Notes: generated by a model not told the origin, from the sequence alone. A DNA stretch of 36,751 nt from SAR324 cluster bacterium (GCA_028282505.1 JANQHV010000443.1:1-36751); one strand, 5' to 3'. Shown: positions 8,801-17,802, numbered from the stretch's first letter. Program-made: numbers and translations.

Positions 8801-11800
8801 TCCAGTTCTGCCCAAAACCGTTTGACATCATCATTACCTGAAATTTCATTGATATCAATGGCATCTGACAAGCGCAGAACCAGATTAACAGGATAACGAT
8901 ATCCAAGATGAGTCAACAATTTAAACTCAATACCCACACTTCTTCGAGTCTGCACACCAAGAGTATCTCTCAGATAGAATACCTGGTTTCCAACAGTGAC
9001 ATTGGTATTTTGGTAATCCCCGGCAAAAATACCATAATCATAAAATAAGCTGGTGTGAAACTGTCGGTAATAGATAGGAAAACGCCCCATTCCCCGAAAC
9101 ACCTGGAATAATGGCAAACGCCATTCCAAGGTATAAGCAGAGTACCACTCTGCTGTTTCAGTATAATTTCGATAGCCCCTCAATGGGAGGTGATAGCCGG
9201 TAATAAAAAATGCCTGTAATTCATTTTGTCCGAGCGTACTGCCTCCATTGAAGTCAAATTTCAATACATGGTGCTTGCTCCAAAGAGATTGGTATTTCGT
9301 ATAGTTCAAAGAGAGGAGGGTGTATTCATTGGAAAGCCGCTTTTTCTTATCATGCAATTGAGTCAGGAATGTTTCTTGTTGGGCGTCTGTTAATCCTGCA
9401 GAATCTCCTTGCAGCTCCTCCAGGGTATCATCAAAATCGTCAATATCTATTACTTCGATTCTCGGATTAGAACCATGATGGGCAGGAAAATAAGTAAAAT
9501 CCACAGTGAAGGAATAGCCCTTTGCCTCACTGATGGAAAGCGGGTGATGGGAAAAATTAGAAAATGTGGCAAAGAGATTAATTCCTTGACGCTTACCAAT
9601 GAAAGTACGAGTGTTATAATAATCACGAGTGCTCTCAAAAAGAGGCTCTAAATCACTGACGGATGTATTGGTATTCTCTGCAATTTGTCCCATCAATTGA
9701 TCATTGACATGATCTACAAAATCATCATCCTCAAAAGGTTCCTGGTACTGATAAAGCCACCCTCCACCCATCTCCAATGATTCTTCCATTTTCCAGGAAA
9801 AGGAAGCTGACATATTATGTACTGTTTCCCAAAGACGGGGAACTCCTAATCCAAATGGATACCGCCGAGGCAGCAGAGAAGAATTAAAAGTGAAAGTAGG
9901 GCGCCACTGGTCATTGGTATAAGAAAGCTGATGATAGAACTTCTCCTTTCCTTTTGTCACTGTCGCAAAATAAGAGTGATGGAGCAAAGGGTCTTCTCCT
10001 GCCGTAATCGCTCCCCAGGCATACCCATCTGGCTCCTCTTCTCCGTAAATGAACCAAAATTGAGGAGAAAGATTTTCCTGATCGTCATAAGTTTCTGATG
10101 AGGATTGAATAACAGGGACCACCGATTCATCACGTTGTTGTGCTAACTCCTGATTAAAAAACCAGGTGGAAGAAATATGAGGCAAAGCCTCTGAGCGAAC
10201 CTTCGTTTCATCCCATTGCATATAAGCCAGCTCAAATCCTTGAGAAACATAATTTTGAAAATACAATCGTTTGGACTGTTTCGCCAAAATTGGTAAAAAG
10301 GCCCCTCCCAATACATGAGTCACAGGCCGTAGAATATTTGTCTGCAACTCAAAGTGGTATATGTTGCTTACTCCAGAATGATCTGAACTGAATAAGATCG
10401 ATTGATCGTTTGCTCCCCATATGGGAGATGACTGCAAATGTCCCTGCTGAATCCGCAATACCTCCTTCTGTGTCGACACATCCAAAATGGGCAAGGCCGT
10501 CATTCCCTTTCTATCAGTGAAAGAGTAAACTATTTGATTTCCCTGATGATTCCAACGGGGCATGGCAACCCGAGAATATTGAAAATGAGTGAGTTGTTTT
10601 TCTCGTTTAGCCCCAAAGGGAATAATCCCTGTTTTTGCAGCAGTTAAATCATAAAGCACCAAATTTTGATGTCCTTTGCCATTTTCCACTGCAACTAATT
10701 TTTTCCCATCAGAAGAAAGATCAATATGCCCCATACGCGCACTGTGAGTCAACTGATGCACCTGCTTGTTTTTGAAATCGTATACAAATAAATCCCGATA
10801 AGCATAAACCGCTTGTGATACCGTAGCCGTAAAAAATAAGTATTCCTGATGCGGATGCCAAACCAGGGAGTAAGCATTCTGCTCCAGTAACGTTTCAAAT
10901 TTACCTGTTTTCTTATCCCATAACCGCAACCGTTTGCCATAATCGCCACTACTCTCCACAAAAGCAATACGGATTTCATCTGGAGACAGTGCAAATCCTC
11001 TCTGCTCATATCCTCCCGAATAAAGAGACTGGGAAGAGGTAAGAGGCTGGGAACGCAAAATCTTTATTCGCTTTTGTTGCTCCTGCTTTTGGTATGCTAA
11101 AAAACGCTGATAAAGCTCTGGTAGAGAAGTTCCGTCGGTGTGTTGAGCGGCATAAATTCCTGTATAAGGCGGCCAACTAGCAATATTATGATTGATCCTC
11201 CGAATGACATTCCTGGTATCTTCATCAACCCAGTAATCTACAAAATATCCTCCATACAAATAACGCACATGCTCTCCTGGTATGCCTGGTTTGTCGAAAT
11301 CAATCTGATCGATTTGCAGTAATTGATCATCGAGCACATGTGTCCTCAACACCATCTCTGAACGTGTGCTGCGTCCCCGTCCAGACTTGGTGAACTCTGT
11401 CTCAAAATAAACAGCCAACCCTTCCCATAGCCACAATGGTGCAAAATTATTGGGACTATTCAAAAACAAAAATACACCATTAACCAAAGGATTAGGAGCA
11501 TATCCAGGACGGCCAAAAATAGTACGGATTAACTTGGAATATCCACCCACTGTGTCCAAATGAAGCACATGAAAATATTCATGCACAATCAAGGCACGCA
11601 ACCAATCCTGGCTTTCATATTCTGCAACGACTCCCGAAATATCAGGAGCATTTGGATAGATTTTTAAAACAGGATAAGGAAAATTGGTGGCAAGTCCATC
11701 TTGTTGATCCTTCGTATCACTGACCACCATATGCACCTTTTCGACAGGTTCCCAATCCATAATAGGTGACAAAAGTTGGTGAGCTTCTTCTGCATATCCT

Positions 11801-12048
11801 GCTGCTAATCTGGCAAGTTCCTCAATTCCCTGATGATAGTGAACTAAAAAATGATCCGTCTCCAAGGTATACCATTCCAATTGTGTCAATTTATTGACAG
11901 GATCGTTCTGAGGTGCTACTGACGGGATTGTCCTCACCCCTAAGCTATCGACTTGTACTTTCAGTTCTTTTGCCATGCCTACACAATAACCCCCAATCAA
12001 TATCAATATCAAAAATGCAATGAGTATCATTCTTTTTATTTTCTGCAT
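8782..12048 (-). CDS. Outer-membrane zinc metalloprotease / beta-propeller / barrel fusion
   Basis: A 1,088-residue exported protein, taken from the ATG at 12048; a TTG at 12087 would add 13 residues. A hydrophobic signal segment (about 6-25) is followed by a gluzincin-like peptidase domain (about 50-290; peptidase MA-like) with HEYFH at 156-160 and a third ligand in WEGLAVYFE (E209). Residues about 340-620 contain repeated TolB/PD40-type propeller blades (for example ALSPDEIRIAFVES). The last 400 residues are rich in alternating aromatic strands, and the protein ends in Phe, the usual signal of an outer-membrane beta-barrel. It probably sits in the outer membrane with protease and propeller in the periplasm; the substrate is unknown. 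The barrel may be BamA/Omp85-like, but no sure POTRA domain is seen. A TATAAT at 12110-12115 (minus) could be its -10 box. Confidence 0.85.
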   Translation of the reverse strand: MQKIKRMILIAFLILILIGGYCVGMAKELKVQVDSLGVRTIPSVAPQNDPVNKLTQLEWYTLETDHFLVHYHQGIEELARLAAGYAEEAHQLLSPIMDWEPVEKVHMVVSDTKDQQDGLATNFPYPVLKIYPNAPDISGVVAEYESQDWLRALIVHEYFHVLHLDTVGGYSKLIRTIFGRPGYAPNPLVNGVFLFLNSPNNFAPLWLWEGLAVYFETEFTKSGRGRSTRSEMVLRTHVLDDQLLQIDQIDFDKPGIPGEHVRYLYGGYFVDYWVDEDTRNVIRRINHNIASWPPYTGIYAAQHTDGTSLPELYQRFLAYQKQEQQKRIKILRSQPLTSSQSLYSGGYEQRGFALSPDEIRIAFVESSGDYGKRLRLWDKKTGKFETLLEQNAYSLVWHPHQEYLFFTATVSQAVYAYRDLFVYDFKNKQVHQLTHSARMGHIDLSSDGKKLVAVENGKGHQNLVLYDLTAAKTGIIPFGAKREKQLTHFQYSRVAMPRWNHQGNQIVYSFTDRKGMTALPILDVSTQKEVLRIQQGHLQSSPIWGANDQSILFSSDHSGVSNIYHFELQTNILRPVTHVLGGAFLPILAKQSKRLYFQNYVSQGFELAYMQWDETKVRSEALPHISSTWFFNQELAQQRDESVVPVIQSSSETYDDQENLSPQFWFIYGEEEPDGYAWGAITAGEDPLLHHSYFATVTKGKEKFYHQLSYTNDQWRPTFTFNSSLLPRRYPFGLGVPRLWETVHNMSASFSWKMEESLEMGGGWLYQYQEPFEDDDFVDHVNDQLMGQIAENTNTSVSDLEPLFESTRDYYNTRTFIGKRQGINLFATFSNFSHHPLSISEAKGYSFTVDFTYFPAHHGSNPRIEVIDIDDFDDTLEELQGDSAGLTDAQQETFLTQLHDKKKRLSNEYTLLSLNYTKYQSLWSKHHVLKFDFNGGSTLGQNELQAFFITGYHLPLRGYRNYTETAEWYSAYTLEWRLPLFQVFRGMGRFPIYYRQFHTSLFYDYGIFAGDYQNTNVTVGNQVFYLRDTLGVQTRRSVGIEFKLLTHLGYRYPVNLVLRLSDAIDINEISGNDDVKRFWAELDYDLAF

Positions 12049-12146
12049 CTGGCAAATCTTTGAAATATTTTGAACAAATTTTGTCAACCTTTTATTTTAA
12101 TCTGGTGCTATTATAAAAAATAAGAAAGTATATTTATCAAACTTAG

Positions 12147-12317
12147 GCGCTTTCCGGCAAATAATTTACCCATCTTGCTGATCTTTTTTCCGATCTTCTG
12201 CATGATTGCTTCGGTTATATAGCTCACTATACGTCCTATGTGATGCTGTATCAACGGGCCGCTTGAAGCTCTCAAAAAATCCGGCACAATCTGAGTAAAT
12301 TCATTCTTGGAACTCAC
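12147..12317 (-). repeat. Diverged copy of fold-back intergenic repeat
   Basis: Read on the minus strand this stretch aligns along its length with the repeat at 34314-34489. Shared blocks in the same order are GTGAG near the start, TTGTGC followed by GGA and a T run, TTCAAG, GCAGAANATCGGAAAAAA (12184-12201 here) and GGGTAA near the end. Its ends are imperfect inverted repeats (about 16 of 24 matches). An open frame crosses it on the minus strand, but the similarity is at DNA level between non-coding copies, so I treat it as a repeat. Confidence 0.65.
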
Positions 12318-12373
12318 TTTAAAGATCAAATTTTGGTAAAAAAAGCAAATTATTGTCAGACATAAGGGAATCA

Positions 12374-13165
12374 ATGGATTTAGAACTAAAGGGAAAAATT
12401 GCTTTGGTCTCAGGAGGCAGTCAAGGGCTCGGTTTTGCCAGTGCACTTCAATTAGCCAAAGAAGGAGCAGAGGTAATTCTACTCAGTCGCTCCCCAAACA
12501 ACCTTCAGGCTGCAGCTCAAAAAATCCATGAAGCTACTGGAAAAGAAGCGGTTACCATCCCCATTGATGTGACCCATCCCGACGAAATTCAAAACGCTTT
12601 ACAACAAGCACTTGAGCAATTTGGAGGAATCGATATTTTACTGGCAAACGCAGGTGGCCCTCCATTTGGAACATTTTTAGAGCTGACCGATGATGATTTT
12701 TATTATGCGTTCGAATTGAATTTCATGAGTACAATCCGCTTAATCCGAGGAGTCATCGATAGTATGAAGGCACGAAAAGGAGGACGGATTGGAATTGTTG
12801 TTTCGCAATCCGCAAAAGAACCCATTCCTGGCTTATTACTTTCCAACTCCATACGCCCTGGTATTGTGGGATTGGCAAAAACATTATCTGGAGAATTGGC
12901 AAACAATCAAATTTTAGTAAACTGCTTTGCACCAGGACGCATCCAAACCACTAGGTCTACGGCCCTTGATCAGGCAAATGCACAGAAACAGGGAATCCCA
13001 CTGCAAGAACTACAACACAAATCCACACAACCCATTCCACTAGGACGCTATGGAGACCCTGAAGAATTCGGCAAAGTCGTCACATTTTATTTATCCTTTG
13101 CCAATACTTATGTCACTGGACAAACCATCGTCATTGATGGAGGAAAAGGACAAACCCTTTTATAA
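12374..13165 (+). CDS. SDR-like protein lacking the classical catalytic pair
   Basis: A 263-residue Rossmann-fold protein of the short-chain dehydrogenase/reductase superfamily, close to the group called 3-oxoacyl-ACP reductase-like (BKR_like). I chose the ATG at 12374 because AAGGGA lies just upstream; a TTG at 12353 is less likely. The cofactor loop is GGSQGLG (14-20) and NAGG occurs at 92-95. Where normal SDRs have Tyr-x-x-x-Lys, this protein has S157-x-x-x-R161 (SNSIR), and the family is known to lack the standard tetrad. The reaction is therefore unknown; redox activity by the usual mechanism is unlikely. fxsA follows after eight bases. Confidence 0.88.
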   Translation: MDLELKGKIALVSGGSQGLGFASALQLAKEGAEVILLSRSPNNLQAAAQKIHEATGKEAVTIPIDVTHPDEIQNALQQALEQFGGIDILLANAGGPPFGTFLELTDDDFYYAFELNFMSTIRLIRGVIDSMKARKGGRIGIVVSQSAKEPIPGLLLSNSIRPGIVGLAKTLSGELANNQILVNCFAPGRIQTTRSTALDQANAQKQGIPLQELQHKSTQPIPLGRYGDPEEFGKVVTFYLSFANTYVTGQTIVIDGGKGQTLL

Positions 13166-13173
13166 GGAAATTT

Positions 13174-13572
13174 ATGCTGCTCCGATTATTTCTTGCCTTT
13201 ACCATTATTCCAATTCTTGAAATTTATCTGCTGATCAAAATTGGTTCTCAGATAGGAGTCTTCACCACTATTCTGATTGTCATTGGCACTGGCTTTTTAG
13301 GGGCGTACCTGGCCCGAATGCAAGGAATACAAACCATGTTCAAGGTACGTGAAAATTTGAATCAAGGAATCATGCCAGCAGAAGAATTGCTGGATGCTTT
13401 GCTCATTGTGATCGCAGGAATTGTGCTGCTCACTCCAGGCTTCCTAACCGATATTGCTGGATTTTCACTGCTCATTCCTCAGAGCAGGATGAAGATCAAA
13501 CGATGGTTACGCACTCAACTGGAAAATGCCTACTTTGATGGAAAAATCATCCATCATGATAATTCACTATAA
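13174..13572 (+). CDS. fxsA: FxsA family membrane protein
   Basis: A 132-residue inner-membrane protein of the FxsA (UPF0716) family. It has hydrophobic segments at about 1-20, 25-45 and 75-95, with the family's LEIYLLIKIGSQIG, GAYLARMQG and LLTPGFLTD segments. In E. coli FxsA reduces phage T7 exclusion by F plasmids when overproduced; its normal job is not known. It starts at an ATG with AAGGAAATTT upstream, eight bases after the SDR-like gene, so the two are likely one transcript. The C-terminus is short and polar. Confidence 0.92.
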   Translation: MLLRLFLAFTIIPILEIYLLIKIGSQIGVFTTILIVIGTGFLGAYLARMQGIQTMFKVRENLNQGIMPAEELLDALLIVIAGIVLLTPGFLTDIAGFSLLIPQSRMKIKRWLRTQLENAYFDGKIIHHDNSL

Positions 13573-13607
13573 TTCCGTTTGTTAAAAACACAAAAGACTC
13601 TTTATCC

Positions 13608-14042
13608 TCAGTCGTCTCTGTCCTCACTGTTCCAAGGATTGAGGATAGAGATATTACTGGCTCGAAAATCACTTTCATTTCTTGTGACTAAAATGAGATT
13701 ATGTGTGTAAGCTGTAGCTGCAATCAAACCATCTATTGAAGACATTGGTAATCTATTTTCTTCAGCTTTTCCTTGCATGATTCCCCAATTCTCTGCAACT
13801 ATTACATCAATAGAATATATACGTTGTTGGTAGTTTTCCAATAGCGTACTGAGCCAATCCGTCAATCTGTTTTTCTTTTTTGAATCTGGTAACTTGGTCA
13901 ATCCCTTTCGTATCTCACCTATTGTAAGTGACGACAAAAATAACCGTTCTGATGCAAGACCCTGCATCCAATTGATAATCCTTTGATTAGGCTCTGGTTT
14001 TACAAGCTCTGAGATAACACAAGTGTCCAAAAGATAATTCAT
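13608..14042 (-). CDS. vapC: VapC-type PIN-domain toxin
   Basis: A 144-residue PIN-domain endoribonuclease of the VapC/FitB type, toxin of a type II toxin-antitoxin pair. Acidic metal-binding residues expected of a PIN site are present: D6 in the opening LLDTCVISEL, E43, D104 in SSIDGLIAATA and D125. Such toxins usually cleave tRNA or rRNA and slow growth when freed from the antitoxin. The ATG overlaps the antitoxin stop by four bases (ATGA), the usual coupled layout. The RNA target cannot be told from sequence. Confidence 0.92.
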   Translation of the reverse strand: MNYLLDTCVISELVKPEPNQRIINWMQGLASERLFLSSLTIGEIRKGLTKLPDSKKKNRLTDWLSTLLENYQQRIYSIDVIVAENWGIMQGKAEENRLPMSSIDGLIAATAYTHNLILVTRNESDFRASNISILNPWNSEDRDD

Positions 14043-14290
14043 AACTCGATACTCCTTGGATAATCTTTTTGCCTCTCAATCTCGAAGTCTGCTTCCATTT
14101 TTGGACAACTTAACAGAAAATCCTTGAAGCTCGGTTTATCCGAAATGAGTTCTTCGTATTCCTGGACTGAAAGAATGACAACTGCGTTTTCTCCCCGTTT
14201 TGTCACATACTGAGGGCCTATTTTTAAAGCATCCTCTACGACCTTACTGAATTGGGCTTTCGCATCTTGTAATTTCCAGCTCGCTTTCAT
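14039..14290 (-). CDS. Phd/YefM family antitoxin
   Basis: An 83-residue antitoxin. It starts at the ATG at 14290, with GAGG upstream; a GTG at 14302 would add four residues. The N-terminal DNA-binding half has the family pattern (WKLQDAKAQFSKVVEDAL, then VTKRGENAVVILSVQEYEEL), and the C-terminal tail (50-83) should wrap the VapC-type toxin. It is expected to block the toxin and repress its own promoter. ACTAG-containing palindromes lie in the promoter just upstream and are good operator candidates. VapC/PIN toxins partnered with Phd-type antitoxins are a known combination. Confidence 0.92.
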   Translation of the reverse strand: MKASWKLQDAKAQFSKVVEDALKIGPQYVTKRGENAVVILSVQEYEELISDKPSFKDFLLSCPKMEADFEIERQKDYPRSIEL

Positions 14291-14300
14291 GGTTAACCTC

Positions 14301-14366
14301 ACTAGTTACGTATTTCATTAAATTAAATAGCCTAGTCAGACTAGTCTTTAAATGAAAGATTGTCAA
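14301..14366 (-). promoter_or_regulatory. Promoter and operator of the Phd-VapC pair
   Basis: On the minus strand a TTGACA box (14361-14366) is followed 17 bases on by TAGTCT (14338-14343) as a possible -10. The perfect palindrome AGACTAGTCT (14338-14347) covers that box. Two more CTAG cores follow, at 14332-14335 and 14302-14305 (the last within the palindrome ACTAGT). Repeated palindromes over the promoter are typical of antitoxin autoregulation. Confidence 0.55.
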
Positions 14367-14379
14367 GAATATTTACATG

Positions 14380-14406
14380 ACTACCCAGAACTGCTTTCCG
14401 GGTAGT
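14380..14406 (-). terminator. Strong hairpin downstream of the UbiD-family gene
   Basis: ACTACCC at 14380-14386 pairs with GGGTAGT at 14400-14406, with three more pairs (GAA/TTC) after one mismatch and a loop of about five bases. It lies 47 bases after the ubiD-family stop and before the antitoxin promoter, where transcription should end. No T run follows, so it is not a classical intrinsic terminator; it may instead stabilise the transcript end. Confidence 0.4.
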
Positions 14407-14452
14407 GCCTGTCAATGGTCAATCAAATTGTCCCGCTATTCACACACAAGTA

Positions 14453-16261
14453 TTACACCATAGAATCAGGCAATCCAGTACCAGTTTCGACACCCTCTAC
14501 CTGTTGACTGGGGAAATACTCATTCCAACGGTCGCTCACCAATTTCGAGGTTTTTTCATCCACAATGACCTCCTTGGGATAACCGGGCTTGATACGACAA
14601 TCCAATACAACAGGGGTGGTAAAGGAAATGTGATTCCGCACCACTTGAGTCGAGGCAGCATAGGTATCTCCTGCCGGTTCAAAACGAGTAAACGTACTCC
14701 AGAGAAAGGCGATATCTCTTTCAGTAACGCGAGTATCATCCACTAAAAAGACCAGGGGCCAATCCTGAATTTCAGGGGAATTAGCCAACTGTTGGGCATA
14801 CGTGGGATTCTTTGCATACTCTGGTCCACTGATGGCCAAACATCCTCCACAATAAACAGCAGCACTATCTGCCTGTGCTGGCAGTGCTCCCTGAAATTGG
14901 CGAGGTAATTGCCGCACAGGATCTCCAATTCCAAGCAAAACCCCCTTGCTTCCTTGATTGACAGCAGGCCCTGTGTAATCCAAGGTATCCAGTGCCAAAT
15001 TGGAAATGATAAAAAAATCTGTTTCAAACTGAGTTCTTTCCAGGATATGTTCAAGGACCTGCTTGAAATTAGTCAAATCCATTGGTTTGTTCAGAATCAA
15101 TAAAAATTTGGTCAGAGCCAATTGTCCACCCGATTCTCCCAAAATGCGAAAGGCCGAGGTCATCGCTTCCCGAGGGTACCGTTCTTTCACAACTGCTGCA
15201 GACAGACAGTGATAACCGGTCTCTCCATAGCTCCACAATTTATCAATGGTCGGCATCACCAATTTACTCAAGGGAGACATCAATTCCTGGATATAATCTC
15301 CCAGAAAAAAATCCTCCTGACGTGGCTTTCCAACGACCGTTGCAGGATAAATGGCATCTTTGCGATGAAACATAGCTTGAACATTCAAAATGGGATAATC
15401 ATGCTGAAGCGAATAATATCCATAGTGATCACCAAATGGACCTTCTGGCCGACGGATTTTTGGAGGAACTGCTCCACAAATTGCAAAATCCGCCTCTGCA
15501 ATCAAAGGATGACCTCCTAAAGGATTTTTCACTCGCTTTAACTTCCCTCCTTGAAGTAATGAAGCCAACATCAACTCTGGTAAATCTTCTGGCAATGGTG
15601 CAATGGCTGACAAAATCAAGGCAGGGGGCCCACCAATAAAAAGAGTTAGCGGAAGAGATTGATTTTTCTGTTCTGCCACATAATAGTGAAAACCTGCTCC
15701 CTTTTGAATCTGCCAGTGTGCCCCAGTCGTTTGGTCATCATAACGTTGGATGCGATACATGCCAAAGTTATGGTGTTTTGTTTCTGGATGTTCTGTATAA
15801 ACCAGGGGCAGTGTCACAAATGGGCCTCCATCTTCGATCCAGGTCGTCAGCATTGGCAAACGACTCAACCGAGACGGTTGATCACAACATTCTATCACAG
15901 GTCCCATTTCCACAGTTTTCATCCCCACTTTCAGCGCATCTATCATTAATTTTCGATGATTCCATAACACTTCCAGGCTCGGAGGCATCAACTCATCAAC
16001 AAGCTGCATCAGTTCTTTGATAAACCGCTCCGGTCGTTTCCCAAATGCAAGATTCACACGACGTTTAGTGCCAAACAAATTGGTCGCACATGGAAAATCA
16101 GCCCCCTTCACATTGGTAAACAGCAAAGCAGGTCCACCCGCTGCAATCACTCGACGGTGAATTTCTGCAATTTCCAAATAGGCATCCACGGGTGCATCAA
16201 TGGTCACCAATTCTTTTTCTGTCTGTAATAATTCAATATAATTTCGTAAGTTGTTTATCAT
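14453..16261 (-). CDS. UbiD family prenylated-FMN decarboxylase
   Basis: A 602-residue decarboxylase of the UbiD family, which uses prenylated FMN made by a UbiX enzyme. The cofactor-site region reads N165-x-x-x-Y-R170, then TTGAHW (178-183). The catalytic acids are in EGPFGD (E273 and D278). With R170 these fit the Arg-Glu-Glu/Asp triad of UbiD and Fdc1. The protein is longer than E. coli UbiD (about 490), like the roughly 600-residue members often annotated as menaquinone-pathway decarboxylases, so a quinone precursor is the likeliest substrate; aromatic acid degradation is an alternative. It has its own ATG with AGG upstream. The gene stands alone, with divergent transcription of the SUMF1-like gene on its upstream side. 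Confidence 0.9.
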   Translation of the reverse strand: MINNLRNYIELLQTEKELVTIDAPVDAYLEIAEIHRRVIAAGGPALLFTNVKGADFPCATNLFGTKRRVNLAFGKRPERFIKELMQLVDELMPPSLEVLWNHRKLMIDALKVGMKTVEMGPVIECCDQPSRLSRLPMLTTWIEDGGPFVTLPLVYTEHPETKHHNFGMYRIQRYDDQTTGAHWQIQKGAGFHYYVAEQKNQSLPLTLFIGGPPALILSAIAPLPEDLPELMLASLLQGGKLKRVKNPLGGHPLIAEADFAICGAVPPKIRRPEGPFGDHYGYYSLQHDYPILNVQAMFHRKDAIYPATVVGKPRQEDFFLGDYIQELMSPLSKLVMPTIDKLWSYGETGYHCLSAAVVKERYPREAMTSAFRILGESGGQLALTKFLLILNKPMDLTNFKQVLEHILERTQFETDFFIISNLALDTLDYTGPAVNQGSKGVLLGIGDPVRQLPRQFQGALPAQADSAAVYCGGCLAISGPEYAKNPTYAQQLANSPEIQDWPLVFLVDDTRVTERDIAFLWSTFTRFEPAGDTYAASTQVVRNHISFTTPVVLDCRIKPGYPKEVIVDEKTSKLVSDRWNEYFPSQQVEGVETGTGLPDSMV

Positions 16262-16467
16262 CTCTACCTATATGTGATACGCAAGGATTGGTATAGCATC
16301 GTTCGCTATGTTTCATGATGAGATTATCGTTTGCAGTATAAATTGAATTTCGCAAAAAAAAGTGAATTATGCAATATTACTTGAAAATTGGCAACTCATC
16401 CTTAATTTATAGGCATACGAAATAACAACTCGTTTCCCTGGAAATTTTGACAATAGACCAAATTATT

Positions 16468-17694
16468 ATGCGGCCACTTCTTTTTCTAAATACCTGCTTA
16501 TGCTGCCTCTTTATCTGGATAAGCAGCACTACTTCTGGAATCGCTCAAACAATAGAAATCCAAACATGGAGTCTCAGAGTCAGAGACTTGCCCATTCACG
16601 GAACCGTTATTGGGTGGGTCAAAAAAGGACAGAGATACTCCGTTCTTGAAGAAAAAAGAGGATGGTACCGTATCGAATTCGCTGCCCAAACATATGGTTG
16701 GATTCCTGAGAGATATGCTAAAGAGGTGATCCCACCAGAAATTCCAGCAACTATTCCTGCTGAAAAACAAACCGTCTCAACCCAAACCTCCATTGAACCC
16801 GAAATACCATCAGAACCGAAAGAAAAGGTCGAACCAAAAGAGGTGACTCCACCAGAAATTCCAACAGCCCTTCCTGCTAAACAACAAACGGTCTCTACTA
16901 AAACCTCTATTGCTCCTGAAACACCATTAGAAACCGAGGAAAAGGTCGAACCAATAGAACATGTGGACACGATAGAGTCAAAGAATTCTTTCACCAATGG
17001 TATTGGTATGGAATTTATTCTGATTCCCGCAGGATCTTTTTGGATGGGAAGTGATGAATATCTAGAAAATGTGGCTCAAAATGAAATACCCAGGCACCAT
17101 ATCACCATCACCCAGCCGTTCTATATTGGCAAATATGAAGTAACCCAAGGTCAATGGGCAGAGACGATGGAACTTCCTCCCGTTCCCCAGGAAGAACGAA
17201 ACCTCCCTGTGCAACAAATCTCTTGGAATGATGTTCAAGAATTCATCTACAAACTGAATCACCGTGAAGGCACATCCATGTATCGACTGCCCACTGAAGC
17301 AGAGTGGGAGTATGCCGCCCGAGCAGGCAGTGAATCTACTTTTTTCTTTGGGAATGATGAAAATGATTTAGGAGAATATGCCTGGTATGATGATAATTCA
17401 GGTAGTCAACCTCATCCTGTTGGACAAAAACTTGCTAATGCCTGGGGTTTGTATGATATGCATGGCAACGTGTGGGAATGGACCCAGGACTGGTATGATC
17501 CTCAATATTATCAGAACAGTCCTTCTATGGACCCACCAGGCCCATCAACAGGCAGGGCCAAAATTATGCGTGGTGGCGGTTGGAATAATGGTCCCTTCTT
17601 CTCTCGCCTGGTCAAACGTGTTTATGATTGGCCGGATTCTAAACATGCTTTTCTTGGTTTTCGCCTAGTAACTAATCGTCCTATATCGCCATAA
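16468..17694 (+). CDS. Exported SH3-domain plus SUMF1/FGE-like protein
   Basis: A 408-residue exported protein. From the ATG at 16468 (a TTG at 16447 is possible) it has a signal peptide (about 1-27), a bacterial SH3 domain (about 28-83), a Pro/Glu/Thr-rich linker containing two copies of a 39-residue unit, and a C-terminal SUMF1/formylglycine-generating-enzyme fold (about 180-405). The fold is shown by IPAGSFWMGS, YEVTQGQW, YRLPTEAEWEYAARAG, GNVWEWTQDWY and the closing GFRLV. The copper/catalytic cysteines of true FGE, expected between the GGGW segment and the end, are missing: that segment has no Cys. It is therefore unlikely to make formylglycine and may bind ligands or cell wall in the periplasm. 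No sulfatase gene is nearby. Confidence 0.85.
   Translation: MRPLLFLNTCLCCLFIWISSTTSGIAQTIEIQTWSLRVRDLPIHGTVIGWVKKGQRYSVLEEKRGWYRIEFAAQTYGWIPERYAKEVIPPEIPATIPAEKQTVSTQTSIEPEIPSEPKEKVEPKEVTPPEIPTALPAKQQTVSTKTSIAPETPLETEEKVEPIEHVDTIESKNSFTNGIGMEFILIPAGSFWMGSDEYLENVAQNEIPRHHITITQPFYIGKYEVTQGQWAETMELPPVPQEERNLPVQQISWNDVQEFIYKLNHREGTSMYRLPTEAEWEYAARAGSESTFFFGNDENDLGEYAWYDDNSGSQPHPVGQKLANAWGLYDMHGNVWEWTQDWYDPQYYQNSPSMDPPGPSTGRAKIMRGGGWNNGPFFSRLVKRVYDWPDSKHAFLGFRLVTNRPISP
16720..16953 (+). repeat. 117-bp tandem duplication in the linker
   Basis: Two adjacent 117-bp units (16720-16836 and 16837-16953), both beginning AAAGAGGTGA, encode the two 39-residue linker units of the SUMF1-like protein. They keep frame and differ at scattered positions, so the duplication is not recent. 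Confidence 0.8.
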
Positions 17695-17802
17695 CACAAA
17701 AGTGAAATTCCTTATAATGAATTCGCTAAGCTATACTAATCCTGGCCAACGATTTACACGTGATGAAATGAATGAGTGATAAATATTTTTTGGATACCAA
17801 CA

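Noticed and set aside
12111-12446. Minus-strand open frame of 111 residues upstream of the SDR-like gene
   Set aside because: It lies largely over the fold-back repeat and overlaps the start of the SDR gene; the repeat explains the open frame and no ribosome site is present.
14453-16261. Antisense open frames across the UbiD-family gene
   Set aside because: Several plus-strand frames of about 65-130 residues lie wholly within the gene; they lack ribosome sites and have unnatural composition.
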